The notes: generated from the sequence alone by a model not told the origin. Positions 1-10,640 are shown, counted from the stretch's first letter. The stretch: DNA of 64,000 bases from Methylibium rhizosphaerae (GCF_006386545.1 NZ_SWAR01000002.1:124001-188000); one strand, 5' to 3'. Made by a program: numbers and translations.

Positions 1-1
1 C

Positions 2-259
2 TGCGCCAGCTGCCACACGCCGCCGGCCTTCCTGGACCAGCAGATGCACGACCTGCACCTCGAGCGCTTCGTCAATGAACCCGGCGACGGGCCGATGAAG
101 ACCTTCACCCTGCGCGGCATCAAGGACAGCCCGCCCTACCTGCACGACGGCCGGCTGCTCACGCTCGAAGACACGGTGGAGTTCTTCAACCTCGTGCTGC
201 AGCTGAAGCTCAGCACCGAGGAGAAGCGCGACCTGGTGGCCTACATGCGGCAGCTGTAG
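2..259 (+). CDS. Dihaem cytochrome c peroxidase-like protein, C-terminal fragment
   Basis: The reading frame is open from the left edge, so only the last 85 or so residues are present. It opens directly with a CASCH haem c-binding motif. The sequence that follows (FTLRGIKDSPPYLHDGRLLTLEDTV) is typical of the second haem domain of the MauG / bacterial cytochrome c peroxidase superfamily, in which periplasmic dihaem proteins reduce peroxide or oxidise protein substrates. The Met within the 'GPMKTFTLR' stretch could be the distal axial ligand. The N-terminus and the first haem site lie outside the window, so peroxidase, MauG-like and other dihaem oxidase functions cannot be told apart. Confidence 0.72.
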   Translation, partial: CASCHTPPAFLDQQMHDLHLERFVNEPGDGPMKTFTLRGIKDSPPYLHDGRLLTLEDTVEFFNLVLQLKLSTEEKRDLVAYMRQL

Positions 260-296
260 GGCCGGGCAGACCGGCCCGCGCCTTCGCCTTCCTCGT

Positions 297-1226
297 TCAG
301 CCTTCGTCGTCGTTGGCCGCAGGCGCGGCGCCGCGCTCGCCGATGGTGGCGAAGCCGCCCTGCCCTTCGGCGGCGCCCAGGTTGGCCTGGCCCACCGCCC
401 GGCGCAACAGCGTCTCGGCATCGCGCCCGTGCTCGGGGTACAGCGAAAAGCCGATGCTCACCGTGATGCCGACCTCGCGGCCGGTGATGCTGAACGGCCG
501 ATGCAGCGCCTGGGCCAGCTTGGCAGCGACGCGCTGGCCGTCGTCGGCGCTGTCGATCCAGGCCAGCAGCACGCCGAACGCGTCGCGTCCGATCGAGGCG
601 ACCACGTCGCTGGCGCGCAGCGCCGAGCGCAGGCGCACCGCCGCCTTGCGGCGCAGCACGTTGGCCGACTCGAGGCCCAGCATCGATTCGATGCGGGCCA
701 GCCCGCCCACCCGCAAGGCCAGCAGCGCCATCGGCGCGGGTTCGCGTTCGCGCAGCGCGAACAGGTGGGTCATGTGGTCGAGCAGGCGGGTCTGATTGGG
801 CAGGCCGGTCGACAGGTCGGTGAGCTGGGACTTCTGCGCAAGCTGCTCCAGCGCCTTGCGCTGCACCGCCAGCGCGAGCCGGCGCGAGAGCACCGCGGCG
901 TCGGCCGCCTCGGCGCTCGACAGCAGGTCGGCCACGCCCAGCGGCATCAGCCGCGCGGCCATGGATGGGTCAGGCTCGCCCGCCGCCAAGGCCACGACGA
1001 CCGCCGATTCGAGCACCGCCTGCGACAGCGCCGGCCAGGCGGCCAGGGCCTCGGCATGCTGTGCGGAAGGCAAGGCAACCAGCACGCAGTCGTGGCGACG
1101 CGCCTGCAGGTGTTGCGCCGCCTCGTCGAGCGTGGCGCAGGGCAGCGGGGTGAAGGCGCCCCAATCGGGAACGAGCGCGGGCGCGGCCATGCCGACACAC
1201 AGGAGGCTCTGGGCAGGGGCGCTCAT
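297..1226 (-). CDS. Degenerate GGDEF-domain protein with pseudo-receiver-like N-terminus
   Basis: A 309-residue soluble protein. Residues 1-115 resemble a receiver fold without a clear phospho-acceptor Asp. Residues 135-285 form a GGDEF domain that begins with the usual DLSTGLPNQTRL stretch. The catalytic signature is GRDAF (213-217) instead of GGDEF/GGEEF, so diguanylate cyclase activity is unlikely. The RxxD inhibitory-site motif (RASD, 205-208) lies exactly five residues upstream, so the protein may bind c-di-GMP as a receptor. It has no membrane segment and no EAL domain. The C-terminal 20 residues are low complexity. It stands alone, with no partner gene on its strand. Domain assignment is firm; the receptor role is inference. 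Confidence 0.8.
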   Translation of the reverse strand: MSAPAQSLLCVGMAAPALVPDWGAFTPLPCATLDEAAQHLQARRHDCVLVALPSAQHAEALAAWPALSQAVLESAVVVALAAGEPDPSMAARLMPLGVADLLSSAEAADAAVLSRRLALAVQRKALEQLAQKSQLTDLSTGLPNQTRLLDHMTHLFALREREPAPMALLALRVGGLARIESMLGLESANVLRRKAAVRLRSALRASDVVASIGRDAFGVLLAWIDSADDGQRVAAKLAQALHRPFSITGREVGITVSIGFSLYPEHGRDAETLLRRAVGQANLGAAEGQGGFATIGERGAAPAANDDEG

Positions 1227-1260
1227 TCGCAGTCGTTCGGTTCGTGAAGCTACCCGCCGA

Positions 1261-2253
1261 TTAAAGCGCAGCGGGGGCTTGGCGCGCCAGTGCGCGTTGC
1301 CGGATCTCCTCGAAATCGGCCGGCCGGCGATGCAGCTCGAGCCGGCTGCCGGCCTTGGCGATCTGGCTGGGGATGTCGTGACCGATCAGCGCCGGCAGCC
1401 GCTTCGCCGCGGCGGTGAGCCTGGCGAGGTCCACGCCGGTGTCGTAGCCCATCAGCTGCAGCGCATGCACGATCTCCTCGCTGCAGACGTTGCCGGTGGC
1501 GCCCGGCGCATAAGGGCAGCCGCCGATGCCGCCCACCGAGGCGTCGAAGCGGTCGGCGCCGGCGTCGATGGCGGCCAGCACGTTGGCCAGCCCCATGCCG
1601 CGGGTGTTGTGGAAGTGCAGCGTGAGCTCGGTGCCCGGCCAGCGTTCTCGGAACGCGGCGATGAGCGCCGCCACCTGCGGCGGGTAGGCCATGCCGGTGG
1701 TGTCGCACAGGGTCACGCCGGTGGCGCCCAGCCTTTCGATGTGGCGCGCGCACCAGTCGAGCACCGTGTTGGCCGGCACGTCGCCTTCCATCGGGCAGCC
1801 GAACGAACACGACAGCGACACGTTGACCGCCACGCCGGCCGGCCGGCCGAGGGCCGCCACCTCGGACAGCGCGGCGAACGACTGGTCGCGCGTCATGCGC
1901 AGGTTGGCCAGGTTGTGGGTTTCGCTGGCCGACATCACCAGGTTGAGCTCGTCGGCCTTCGATTCGATGGCGCGTTCGGCCCCGCGCAGGTTGGGCACCA
2001 GCGCGCTGTACACCACGCCCGGCAGGCGCCGGATCTCGCGCAGCACCACCTCCGCATCGCGCAGCGCCGGGATCGCCCTGGGCGAGACGAAGGCGGTGAC
2101 CTCGATCTTCGCGAGGCCGGCGTCCGACAGCGCGTTCACCAGCGCGATCTTCTCGTCGGTGGGCACGAAGGCCTCCTCCACCTGCAGCCCGTCGCGCGGG
2201 CCGACCTCCTGCATGTGGATGCGCTGCCCAGCTCCCTGCCACCGGCCCATCAT
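1261..2253 (-). CDS. HMG-CoA lyase-like protein (divergent paralogue)
   Basis: A 330-residue TIM-barrel lyase of the HMGL-like family, which cleaves 3-hydroxy-3-methylglutaryl-CoA or a related hydroxyacyl-CoA to acetyl-CoA plus a keto acid. The catalytic VGPRDGLQ motif, the metal-binding HFH and the signature cysteine in GGCPYAPGATGN are all present. The segment after the HxH motif reads HNTRGMG, where the bona fide leucine-pathway lyase further along this window has HDTYGQ. This is therefore a distinct subfamily and possibly has a different substrate. The start overlaps the stop of the upstream CoA-transferase by four bases (ATGA), and an AGGAAGG sequence precedes it, so the two genes are translationally coupled. 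Leucine catabolism is probably not its main role. Confidence 0.82.
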   Translation of the reverse strand: MMGRWQGAGQRIHMQEVGPRDGLQVEEAFVPTDEKIALVNALSDAGLAKIEVTAFVSPRAIPALRDAEVVLREIRRLPGVVYSALVPNLRGAERAIESKADELNLVMSASETHNLANLRMTRDQSFAALSEVAALGRPAGVAVNVSLSCSFGCPMEGDVPANTVLDWCARHIERLGATGVTLCDTTGMAYPPQVAALIAAFRERWPGTELTLHFHNTRGMGLANVLAAIDAGADRFDASVGGIGGCPYAPGATGNVCSEEIVHALQLMGYDTGVDLARLTAAAKRLPALIGHDIPSQIAKAGSRLELHRRPADFEEIRQRALARQAPAAL

Positions 2254-3458
2254 CCGACCACCTTCCTGCCGCGCAGCGCGGCGATGTCCTGCGCCGAAAA
2301 ACCGATCTCGCCCAGCACCGCGTCGGTGTCGTCGCCCAGCTTCGGCGCCGGCGAACGCACGCTGCCGGGCGTGCCCATCAGCTTGGGCACGATGCCCGGC
2401 ACCTCCAGCTCATGTCCGTCGCGCGTGGCCTGCGACAGGATCATGTCGCGCGCACGGTAGTGCGGGTCCTCGACGATGTCCTTGGCGGTGTACACGCGCC
2501 CGCAGGGCACCTTGGCTGCGCCGAGCTGCTGCAGCACCGCATCGACCGCTCGCGTGCGCGTCCAGTCCTCGATGGCCGCGTCGATCTCGGCCACCCGCTT
2601 CACCCGGCCGGCGTTGTTGGCCAGCCCCGGGTCGCTGCCCAGGTCGTCGCGGCCGATGGCCTGCATGAGCCGCCTGAAGATCGAGTCGCCGTTGCCCGCG
2701 ACCAGCACCACGCCGTCGGTGCAGCGGTAGGCATTCGACGGCGCGATGCCCGGCAGCGCCGAGCCCGCCGGCTCGCGCACCGCGCCGAAGGCGCTGTATT
2801 CGGGGATCAGGCTTTCCATCACGTTGAGCACCGCTTCGGTGAGCGCCACGTCGATCACCTGCCCCTTGCCGCCGTTCACCTTGCGGTGATAGAGCGCGGT
2901 CAGCACGCCGATGGTGCCGTGCAGCGCGGCCAGCGTGTCGCCGATGGAGATGCCGCAGCGCACCGGCACCCGCCCCGGCTCGCCGGTCAGGTGGCGCAGG
3001 CCGCCCATCGCTTCGCCGATGGCGCCGAAGCCCGGCAGGTCGCGGTAGGGCCCGGTCTGGCCGTAGCCCGAGATGCGCAGCATCACCAGGCCGGGGTTGA
3101 GCCGCGAAAGCTCGTCCCAGCCCATGCCCCAGCCTTCGAGCGTGCCGGGGCGGAAGTTCTCGACCAGCACGTCGGCCTGCGCGATGAGCTTGCGTGCGAT
3201 GTCCTGCCCGGCGCTTTCGCGCAGGTCCAGCGCGATGGAGCGCTTGTTGCGCGACTGCACCTGCCACCACACCGAGGTGCCGTCCTGCAGCATGCGCCAG
3301 TTGCGCAACGGGTCGCCGGCGCCCGGCGGCTCGATCTTGATGACCTCGGCGCCGAATTCGCCCAGCGTCTTGCCGACGAAGGGGCCGGCGATGAGCTGGC
3401 CCATCTCGACCACACGCAGGCCGGCCAGCGCGCCGGGGCTCAGGTTGGGAAGGTTCAT
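2250..3458 (-). CDS. CaiB/BaiF (class III) CoA-transferase
   Basis: A 402-residue family III CoA-transferase that moves CoA between carboxylic acids through an aspartyl-CoA intermediate. The start was set at MNLPNLSPGALAG because the family's conserved opening (LRVVEMGQLIAGPFVGKTLGEFGAEVIKIE) follows immediately; the frame stays open far upstream only because of high GC. Other family marks are the NKRSIALDLR stretch, the VLVENFRPGTLEGWGMG motif and the GYGQTGPYRDLPGFG region. It is coupled by a four-base overlap to an HMG-CoA-lyase-like gene. By analogy with succinyl-CoA:glutarate/hydroxymethylglutarate CoA-transferases, the pair may activate a free 3-hydroxy-diacid and then cleave it. That substrate is inference. 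Confidence 0.88.
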   Translation of the reverse strand: MNLPNLSPGALAGLRVVEMGQLIAGPFVGKTLGEFGAEVIKIEPPGAGDPLRNWRMLQDGTSVWWQVQSRNKRSIALDLRESAGQDIARKLIAQADVLVENFRPGTLEGWGMGWDELSRLNPGLVMLRISGYGQTGPYRDLPGFGAIGEAMGGLRHLTGEPGRVPVRCGISIGDTLAALHGTIGVLTALYHRKVNGGKGQVIDVALTEAVLNVMESLIPEYSAFGAVREPAGSALPGIAPSNAYRCTDGVVLVAGNGDSIFRRLMQAIGRDDLGSDPGLANNAGRVKRVAEIDAAIEDWTRTRAVDAVLQQLGAAKVPCGRVYTAKDIVEDPHYRARDMILSQATRDGHELEVPGIVPKLMGTPGSVRSPAPKLGDDTDAVLGEIGFSAQDIAALRGRKVVG

Positions 3459-3619
3459 GGTGCAGGGTCCCTGTCGATGACGTTGAGCCGGCTTTGTCTT
3501 GCGCGTGCCGGCTGTGCCGCGAATTCTCTGGAGCGGCGGCCCGTGGCGGAATGACCGTGTGGCGGCTGGAGCTTTCACCGAATGCGAAAGCCGTTTCCGG
3601 GAAAGCCCGGATGTCGCAG

Positions 3620-4528
3620 TCAGGGGGTGTCGGCGGCCCCGGAAACGAGGTGGTCGCGCAGCAGCCGCGCCGGCCGCGGCAGGGCCGCGAGGTCGCGCAC
3701 GCCGATCAGCAGCTCGCGCTCGACCCACGCGTCGGTGAGCTCGATGCGCCGCAGGCCCATCGAGCGCAGGTGGGGCTGCACCGCCGCGTCGGGCAGCACC
3801 GCGATGCCCAGGCCGGCGGCCACCATCTGGCACATCGCATCGAAGCTGCGCACGTGAATGCGGATGCGCAGGCTGCGGCCGAGCTGCCCGGTCTCGAGGG
3901 CGAGCCGCTGTGCCAGCGAGGTGGCCTGCGACAGGCTCACGAAGTCGTGGTCGGTGGCCTCGGCGAAGGCGATGCGCTCGTGCGCGGCCAGCGGGTGCGA
4001 GGCCGGCACCACCAGCACCAGCCGGTCGCGCCGGTAGGTGACGGCCGAAAGGCCGGGCGCCGAGGTGCGCTCGGCAAAGATGCCCATCTCGGCGCGCCCG
4101 TCGAGCACCGCGGCCACCACGTCCTGGCTGTCCTGCTCGTGCATCTCGATGCGGATGCCCGGATGGCGCGCCACGAAACCGGCCAGGTCGCCAGGCAGGA
4201 ACTGGGTGATCGCCGAGGTGTTGGCCCACAGCCGCACCACGCCGACGATGCCGCGCGCATGGTCGGACAGCTCGGCCGCGAGCTGGTCCACGTCGGACAG
4301 GATGCGCTGCGCATGCCGGTGCAACGCCTGGCCGGCCAGCGTGAGCGTGACGCCGCGCGAGTGCCGCTCGAGCAGCTCGGCACCCACCGCGGCCTCGAGG
4401 TCGGAGATGCGCTTGCTGGCCGCGCCCACCGCCAGGTGCGCGAGCTCGGCGCCCTTGCTGATGCTGCCGCTGCGCACCACCAGGTTGAACAGGTGCAGAG
4501 AGACCAGGTCGAGGCGGTGCAGGTTCAT
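3620..4528 (-). CDS. LysR-family transcriptional regulator
   Basis: A 302-residue LysR-type regulator. The N-terminal winged helix-turn-helix (about residues 4-65) is clear: LHLFNLVVRSGSISKGAELAH, then SKRISDLEAAVGAELLERHSRGV and LTLAGQALHRHA. Residues 90-295 form the periplasmic-binding-protein-like effector domain. It lies upstream of the CoA-transferase/lyase pair on the same strand, 161 bases away, and is the obvious candidate regulator of that pair. This is not the usual divergent LysR arrangement. Its own promoter must lie in the short region shared back to back with groES. Family assignment is firm; the effector is unknown. Confidence 0.9.
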   Translation of the reverse strand: MNLHRLDLVSLHLFNLVVRSGSISKGAELAHLAVGAASKRISDLEAAVGAELLERHSRGVTLTLAGQALHRHAQRILSDVDQLAAELSDHARGIVGVVRLWANTSAITQFLPGDLAGFVARHPGIRIEMHEQDSQDVVAAVLDGRAEMGIFAERTSAPGLSAVTYRRDRLVLVVPASHPLAAHERIAFAEATDHDFVSLSQATSLAQRLALETGQLGRSLRIRIHVRSFDAMCQMVAAGLGIAVLPDAAVQPHLRSMGLRRIELTDAWVERELLIGVRDLAALPRPARLLRDHLVSGAADTP

Positions 4529-4617
4529 CTTGCGCGGGCGGGCATGGCAGGGGTGGTGGCCCCCAGGGGCGGGACGGCGGCGACTTTACGCCGTCGCCGG
4601 CTGTCCGGGCCCCGGTC

Positions 4618-4645
4618 TTGAAACGCCTTCCTCCATCCCTATAAT
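4618..4645 (+). promoter_or_regulatory. Promoter of groESL
   Basis: TTGAAA at 4618-4623 and a perfect TATAAT at 4640-4645 are separated by 16 bases, close to the sigma-70 consensus. The sequence CTTGAAA also matches the -35 of heat-shock sigma-32 promoters, but the -10 side fits sigma-70 better. The CIRCE operator begins nine bases after the -10 box, overlapping the expected start of transcription. Confidence 0.85.
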
Positions 4646-4654
4646 TCCGCGGTG

Positions 4655-4681
4655 TTAGCACTCGACCAGGTTGAGTGCTAG
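4655..4681. promoter_or_regulatory. CIRCE operator (HrcA-binding site)
   Basis: TTAGCACTC-N9-GAGTGCTAG matches the CIRCE inverted repeat in 17 of 18 arm positions; only the last base differs from the usual GAGTGCTAA. CIRCE is the operator of the HrcA repressor, which needs GroEL for activity, so groESL is under negative feedback here. The operator sits between the -10 box and groES, in the transcribed leader. Confidence 0.95.
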
Positions 4682-4774
4682 TGACCCGGACCTGCCGGCC
4701 AGAGCACGGGTCAGTGAGCGCAAACAACCGCTCCAGCCACACGTTCCCAAGGATCCTCTACTCAAGGAGATGCA

Positions 4775-5065
4775 ATGAAACTTCGTCCTTTGCACGATCG
4801 CGTGATCGTCAAGCGCCTGGAAAACGAAACCAAGACCGCTTCGGGCATCGTGATCCCGGACAACGCCGCCGAGAAGCCCGACCAGGGCGAAGTGCTCGCA
4901 GTCGGCCCCGGCAAGCGCAATGACAAGGGCGATTTCGTGGCCCTGAACGTCAAGGTGGGCGACCGCGTGCTGTTCGGCAAGTACAGCGGCCAGACCGTCA
5001 AGGTCGATGGCGACGAACTGCTGGTGATGCGCGAAGAGGACCTCTTCGCCGTGGTCGAGAAGTAA
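4775..5065 (+). CDS. groES: Co-chaperonin GroES
   Basis: A 96-residue GroES of standard length. It opens [16 protein letters not shown] and contains the mobile-loop segment around [20 protein letters not shown], which docks on GroEL. The heptameric lid closes the GroEL folding chamber in the cytoplasm. An AAGGAG ribosome-binding site lies just before the ATG. It is the first gene of a two-gene operon behind the CIRCE-controlled promoter; groEL follows 57 bases later. Confidence 0.98.
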   Translation: MKLRPLHDRVIVKRLENETKTASGIVIPDNAAEKPDQGEVLAVGPGKRNDKGDFVALNVKVGDRVLFGKYSGQTVKVDGDELLVMREEDLFAVVEK

Positions 5066-6763
<1,698 letters not shown>

Positions 6764-6815
6764 GTCCCGCCTGTCCGTAGCCGGTGTGAAATCCGGCACA
6801 CGGGCAAGCCATGGA

Positions 6816-6845
6816 GGGCCGCAGCGATGCGGCCCTTTTCCTTTT
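6816..6845 (+). terminator. Rho-independent terminator of groESL
   Basis: An eight-base-pair perfect stem (GGGCCGCA / TGCGGCCC) with a GCGA tetraloop is followed by TTTTCCTTTT. It lies 52 bases after the groEL stop and before the next gene's start, so it ends the groESL transcript. Confidence 0.9.
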
Positions 6846-6886
6846 CATGGCCACCCATAATTCACGGCATCCCGACGGCCCCCGAC

Positions 6887-9016
6887 ATGAACCAGCCCCA
6901 GCCCCTGCTGCAACGACATCTCGACGACAGCCTCGCGCACGCCCTGCAGTGGCTGCCGCTGGTCCTGCAGGACACCCAGCAGGCGCTCGTCGCCGGCAAC
7001 GCGCCGGCCCTGCGCAGCGCCGGCAAGGGACAGCTGGCCGAGGTGGTGGGCGCGCTGCAGAAGCTGCAGCCGCAGCTGGTGCGCCGCACCGTCGACGAGC
7101 TGCGCGCCCGCGCCGTCGAGGCCGGCGGCGCAGCGATGGCGCCCAAGGCGCCCGGCGCGTTCTCGCTCGATTCGCTGCAGCTGGTGGACGAGAACCAGGC
7201 CGAGCAGGACATCGAGGTCATGCGCATGGTGCAGCTGGCCGAGCTGTCGGCCGAGTGGGAGCTGCGCGAGCTGCAGGCGCGCACCGCCACGCTGCGCGGC
7301 GAGCGCGACATCCGCGCTGAAGCGAACCCGCTGCGGCCCGAGATGGTGGCGCGCGCCTTCTGGGAGGCGAGCGGCGAGCTCGGGCTCGCGCCCGAGGCGC
7401 GGCTGCTGCTGGTGCGCGCTGCCGGCGAACCCATGGCGCGCGGCTTGCGGGAGGCCTACGCGCAGGGCCTGAAGCGCCTGGAAAGCTGGGGCGTGCAGCC
7501 CGCCGCCTACCGCGCCGTCCAGTTGCCCGGCCGCGCCGTACCGCCCAGTGCGGCACCGCCGAACTCCGGCTTCGACCTCACCCGCCCCGGCGCCCTCGAC
7601 GAGCTGGCCGGCGGCCGCAGCCGCGGCGGCGACGCTGCCGGCGCAGTCCCGCTGTCCGCGGAAGCCGCGGCGCGCCTGAATGCCGCACTCGACCGCGTGC
7701 TGGCGCAACTGCCGGCCGGCGATGCCGGCGCAGCCAACCTGATCCGCGCCCACCAGGCGGCGCTCGACGGCGCCGCGCGCAACGATGGTGACCGGCACGT
7801 CGTCTCCCTGCTGGCACAGCTGTTCGAAAGCATCCTGAACGACGCCACGCTGCTGCCGGCGGTGCGCCAGCGGCTGGCACGCCTGCAGAAGCCGGTGCTG
7901 ACCATCGCGTTGCACGACACCCGCCTGCTGGACGACCACAGCCAGCCCAGCTGGCGGCTGATGAACCGCATCGCCTCGCATGTGATGGGCTACAGCGACC
8001 CGGCCGACCCGCGGCTGGCGCCCTTCCTCACCGACCTCGACCAGCTGCTCGATCCGCTGGCTGCGGCACGCACGCCGGAAGCCGCGCAGCATGCCGAGGC
8101 GCTGGCGCAGCTCGAAGCGATGGCGCTCAAGCACCTGCGCATGGAGCAGCGCGCCGCAGGCTCGTCGATCGAGAAGCTGCGCGCGGCCGAGCGCCGCGAG
8201 GAGCTGCAGGCCGCCTACCGGGAGCAGCTGGGCGCGCAGCTCGCGAGCAGCCCGGCGGCGCTCGATGCGTCGCTGCGGCGCTTCCTCGTCGAGACCTGGA
8301 GCCTGGTGCTGGCAGAAAGCAGCTTGCGCGACGGCGCGGCTGCGGCCTCCACCGCCCAGTTCGCCCAGACGGTGGATCACCTGCTGGGCAGCCTGCAGCC
8401 GCCACGCGGCCCGGACGAACGCAGCCGCCTGGCCGCCTCGGTGGCACCGCTGGTGCAGCGGCTCAAGGACGGCATGGCGCTGATCCGCCTGCCCGATGCC
8501 GAGCGCGAAGCCGTGCTGCGGGCCCTGATGGCACGCCACGCCGAACTGCTGAAGGGCGACGCGCCGGCCCGCACGCGCGACCTCACGCCCGAGGAGATCG
8601 TGCAGCGCATGCGCGACGAGATGCTCGACGATGCGCCGAGCGGCAGCACGGTCGGCGGCGACTCGCTGCTCGACGTGAGCGCGCTCGAGACCGTGCCGGC
8701 CGAGCTGATGTCCGACCCGACCCCGGCCGCGGCCAGGCCCGGCGCCTGGCTCGACCGGGTGAACACCGGCACGTGGTGCCAGCTGGCCCTGCAGGGCGGC
8801 TGGACGCCGCTGCGGCTGCTGTGGGTGAGCGAGGCGCGCAACCACTGGCTGTTCAGCAGTGCGCCGGGCGTCATGCATTCGTACACCCGCCGCGCGCTGG
8901 AGCGGCTGGCCAGCGAACGGCTCGCGGTGCCGCTGGAAACCCGCAACCTGCTCGAACGCGCGGTCGACGCGCTGCTGGCCGGCGGCCGGGCTGTGTCGCC
9001 GCCAGCAAAGGCGTAG
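6887..9016 (+). CDS. DUF1631 family protein
   Basis: A 709-residue protein of the DUF1631 family, common in beta- and gammaproteobacteria and without an established function. I set the start at MNQPQPLLQRHLDD because the frame upstream runs into the groESL terminator. It is largely alpha-helical and rich in Ala, Arg and Leu, with no signal peptide or membrane segment. The C-terminal portion (about 615-700; WLDRVNTGTWCQLALQGGW, then RLLWVSEARNHWLFSS) resembles a small beta-barrel of the PilZ kind, which would fit a c-di-GMP-linked role. That resemblance is an impression from the pattern and was not tested. Two other GGDEF-type proteins occur in the window but are not adjacent. Confidence 0.75.
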   Translation: MNQPQPLLQRHLDDSLAHALQWLPLVLQDTQQALVAGNAPALRSAGKGQLAEVVGALQKLQPQLVRRTVDELRARAVEAGGAAMAPKAPGAFSLDSLQLVDENQAEQDIEVMRMVQLAELSAEWELRELQARTATLRGERDIRAEANPLRPEMVARAFWEASGELGLAPEARLLLVRAAGEPMARGLREAYAQGLKRLESWGVQPAAYRAVQLPGRAVPPSAAPPNSGFDLTRPGALDELAGGRSRGGDAAGAVPLSAEAAARLNAALDRVLAQLPAGDAGAANLIRAHQAALDGAARNDGDRHVVSLLAQLFESILNDATLLPAVRQRLARLQKPVLTIALHDTRLLDDHSQPSWRLMNRIASHVMGYSDPADPRLAPFLTDLDQLLDPLAAARTPEAAQHAEALAQLEAMALKHLRMEQRAAGSSIEKLRAAERREELQAAYREQLGAQLASSPAALDASLRRFLVETWSLVLAESSLRDGAAAASTAQFAQTVDHLLGSLQPPRGPDERSRLAASVAPLVQRLKDGMALIRLPDAEREAVLRALMARHAELLKGDAPARTRDLTPEEIVQRMRDEMLDDAPSGSTVGGDSLLDVSALETVPAELMSDPTPAAARPGAWLDRVNTGTWCQLALQGGWTPLRLLWVSEARNHWLFSSAPGVMHSYTRRALERLASERLAVPLETRNLLERAVDALLAGGRAVSPPAKA

Positions 9017-9085
9017 CAAGGGGTTACGCCCACATCGCCGAGGCGCGAGGCCTGTGGCAAGGTTGGCCGCTTTGCCGCTTGCTTC

Positions 9086-10603
9086 ATGCCTGCCACCTTC
9101 GAGCCGCTGCGCCGCCTGGCGGCGGCGACCTTCATCGCCCTCTCCTGCGCCGCAGTCGCGCCGCTCGCTTGGTGCGGCAGCCCCGCATTGCTGGACCCCG
9201 GCAACGCGGCCCTGCGCGACGACCTCGCCTGGCTGGTCGATCGCGGCGCGCTGCAGCTGTCGCTCGGCACCTGGCCGATGACCGTGTCGCTGGTGGAGGA
9301 CTCGATCGCTCGATGCGACTGCACCGGCCTGTACCCCGAGGACCTGGAAGCGCTGGCCCACGTGAAACGAGCGCTGCAGCGGGCGCGCGCGCGTTCCGTC
9401 ACTCTCGGGACTCGGCTCAACAGCGCGCGCCATCCGGCGATCGACCCGCTGGTGCCGGCGCGCGGACGCGGGCAGGTGTCGGTGGCCGCGCAAGAGGGCG
9501 GCGATGACTGGGCGGTGCGACTGCAGGGCAACGCGGTGGCGCAGCCGCTGGCCGCTTCGGACAGCCGCGCCACGCTCGACGGCAGCTATGCCGCATTCAA
9601 CGGCCCGGGTCTTGTCGTGGCCCTGGCGGCGGTGGACCGCTGGTGGGGCCCCGGCCAGCATGCCAGCCCCATGCTGTCCAACGCGGCGCCGGCCGTGCCC
9701 ACGCTGCTGCTGCGGCGTGCGGCCGAAACGCCGTTCGAGTCGCCCTGGCTGAGCTGGGTCGGCCCATGGAGCTACGAGCTTTCGGTCGGGCGCCTGCAGC
9801 ACTACCGGCCGTCCGGTACCCACACCCTCACGATGCGGCTGAGCGCGCGCCCCCTGTCGGGCCTCGAACTGGGTGCGAGCCGCTACGTCTACTGGGGCGG
9901 CGCAGGGCGGCCCACCAGCCTGGGCTCGCTGTGGCGTGCCTTGGCCGGCGACTCCAACGTCGACGATCCGGCCACCGAGACCGACCCCAGCAATGAACTC
10001 GCCGGCATCGACATGCGCTGGTCGCCGCCCATCCTGATGGGCCCCAGCCTCTCGATCTACGGCCAGGTCGTCGGCGAAGACGAGGCGAATGCGTCGCCGT
10101 CGCACCTGATCGGCACCTTCGGCGTGCAGGCCAAGCAGCCCGTCGCCGGGCACCGGCTCGAGTTCACGCTCGAAGCCAGCGACACCGAGCTTGGCCGCCT
10201 GTGGGGCATGGCCGACGGCCGGCACGCGGCGCCGGCCTACCGGCACAGCGCCTACCCCCGAGGCCACTACCACCAGGGCCTGCCGATCGGCGCCTTCTTC
10301 GGCGGCGGCGGCCGTTCGCTCGGCGCAGGACTGTCCTGGGTGCCGCCCGACAACGGCCATGGCCTGCGCTTCCATGTGCGCGGCTGGCGGGCCTGGCTGG
10401 GCGAGCGCGGCTTCGAGGCCATCAACGCCGCCTATGGCCACAGCGGGCGGCTCGACGGCGCCCTGCTGCGGGTGCAGGGCGACGCTGCGGCCTCGGGGCT
10501 GCGCTGGCATGCCGCCCTGTCGGTGCAGCGGTATGCCGCCGGGCCGCGTCGCAGCGTGGGGCTGCAGGCCGGCATCGAACTGCCGATCGACCCAGCCGAC
10601 TGA
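9086..10603 (+). CDS. Wzi-like outer-membrane protein (capsule assembly family)
   Basis: A 505-residue protein with an N-terminal signal peptide (hydrophobic stretch about residues 10-30, cleavage near AWCGS). The body alternates short amphipathic strands and glycine-rich turns, as in beta-barrels. The arrangement matches the capsule-assembly Wzi family: an N-terminal region with 'DLAWLVDRGALQLSLGTWPM', a central 'DRWWGPGQHASPML' motif, and many paired aromatic strands. Wzi anchors capsular polysaccharide at the cell surface. No wza/wzc genes lie here, but a protein with an epimerase-like sugar domain is encoded 2.3 kb downstream. No clear ribosome-binding site precedes the ATG. Confidence 0.72.
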   Translation: MPATFEPLRRLAAATFIALSCAAVAPLAWCGSPALLDPGNAALRDDLAWLVDRGALQLSLGTWPMTVSLVEDSIARCDCTGLYPEDLEALAHVKRALQRARARSVTLGTRLNSARHPAIDPLVPARGRGQVSVAAQEGGDDWAVRLQGNAVAQPLAASDSRATLDGSYAAFNGPGLVVALAAVDRWWGPGQHASPMLSNAAPAVPTLLLRRAAETPFESPWLSWVGPWSYELSVGRLQHYRPSGTHTLTMRLSARPLSGLELGASRYVYWGGAGRPTSLGSLWRALAGDSNVDDPATETDPSNELAGIDMRWSPPILMGPSLSIYGQVVGEDEANASPSHLIGTFGVQAKQPVAGHRLEFTLEASDTELGRLWGMADGRHAAPAYRHSAYPRGHYHQGLPIGAFFGGGGRSLGAGLSWVPPDNGHGLRFHVRGWRAWLGERGFEAINAAYGHSGRLDGALLRVQGDAAASGLRWHAALSVQRYAAGPRRSVGLQAGIELPIDPAD

Positions 10604-10640
10604 AATCGCGCGCGCCCTCGGCAACGCAGAATGCGGGCCT

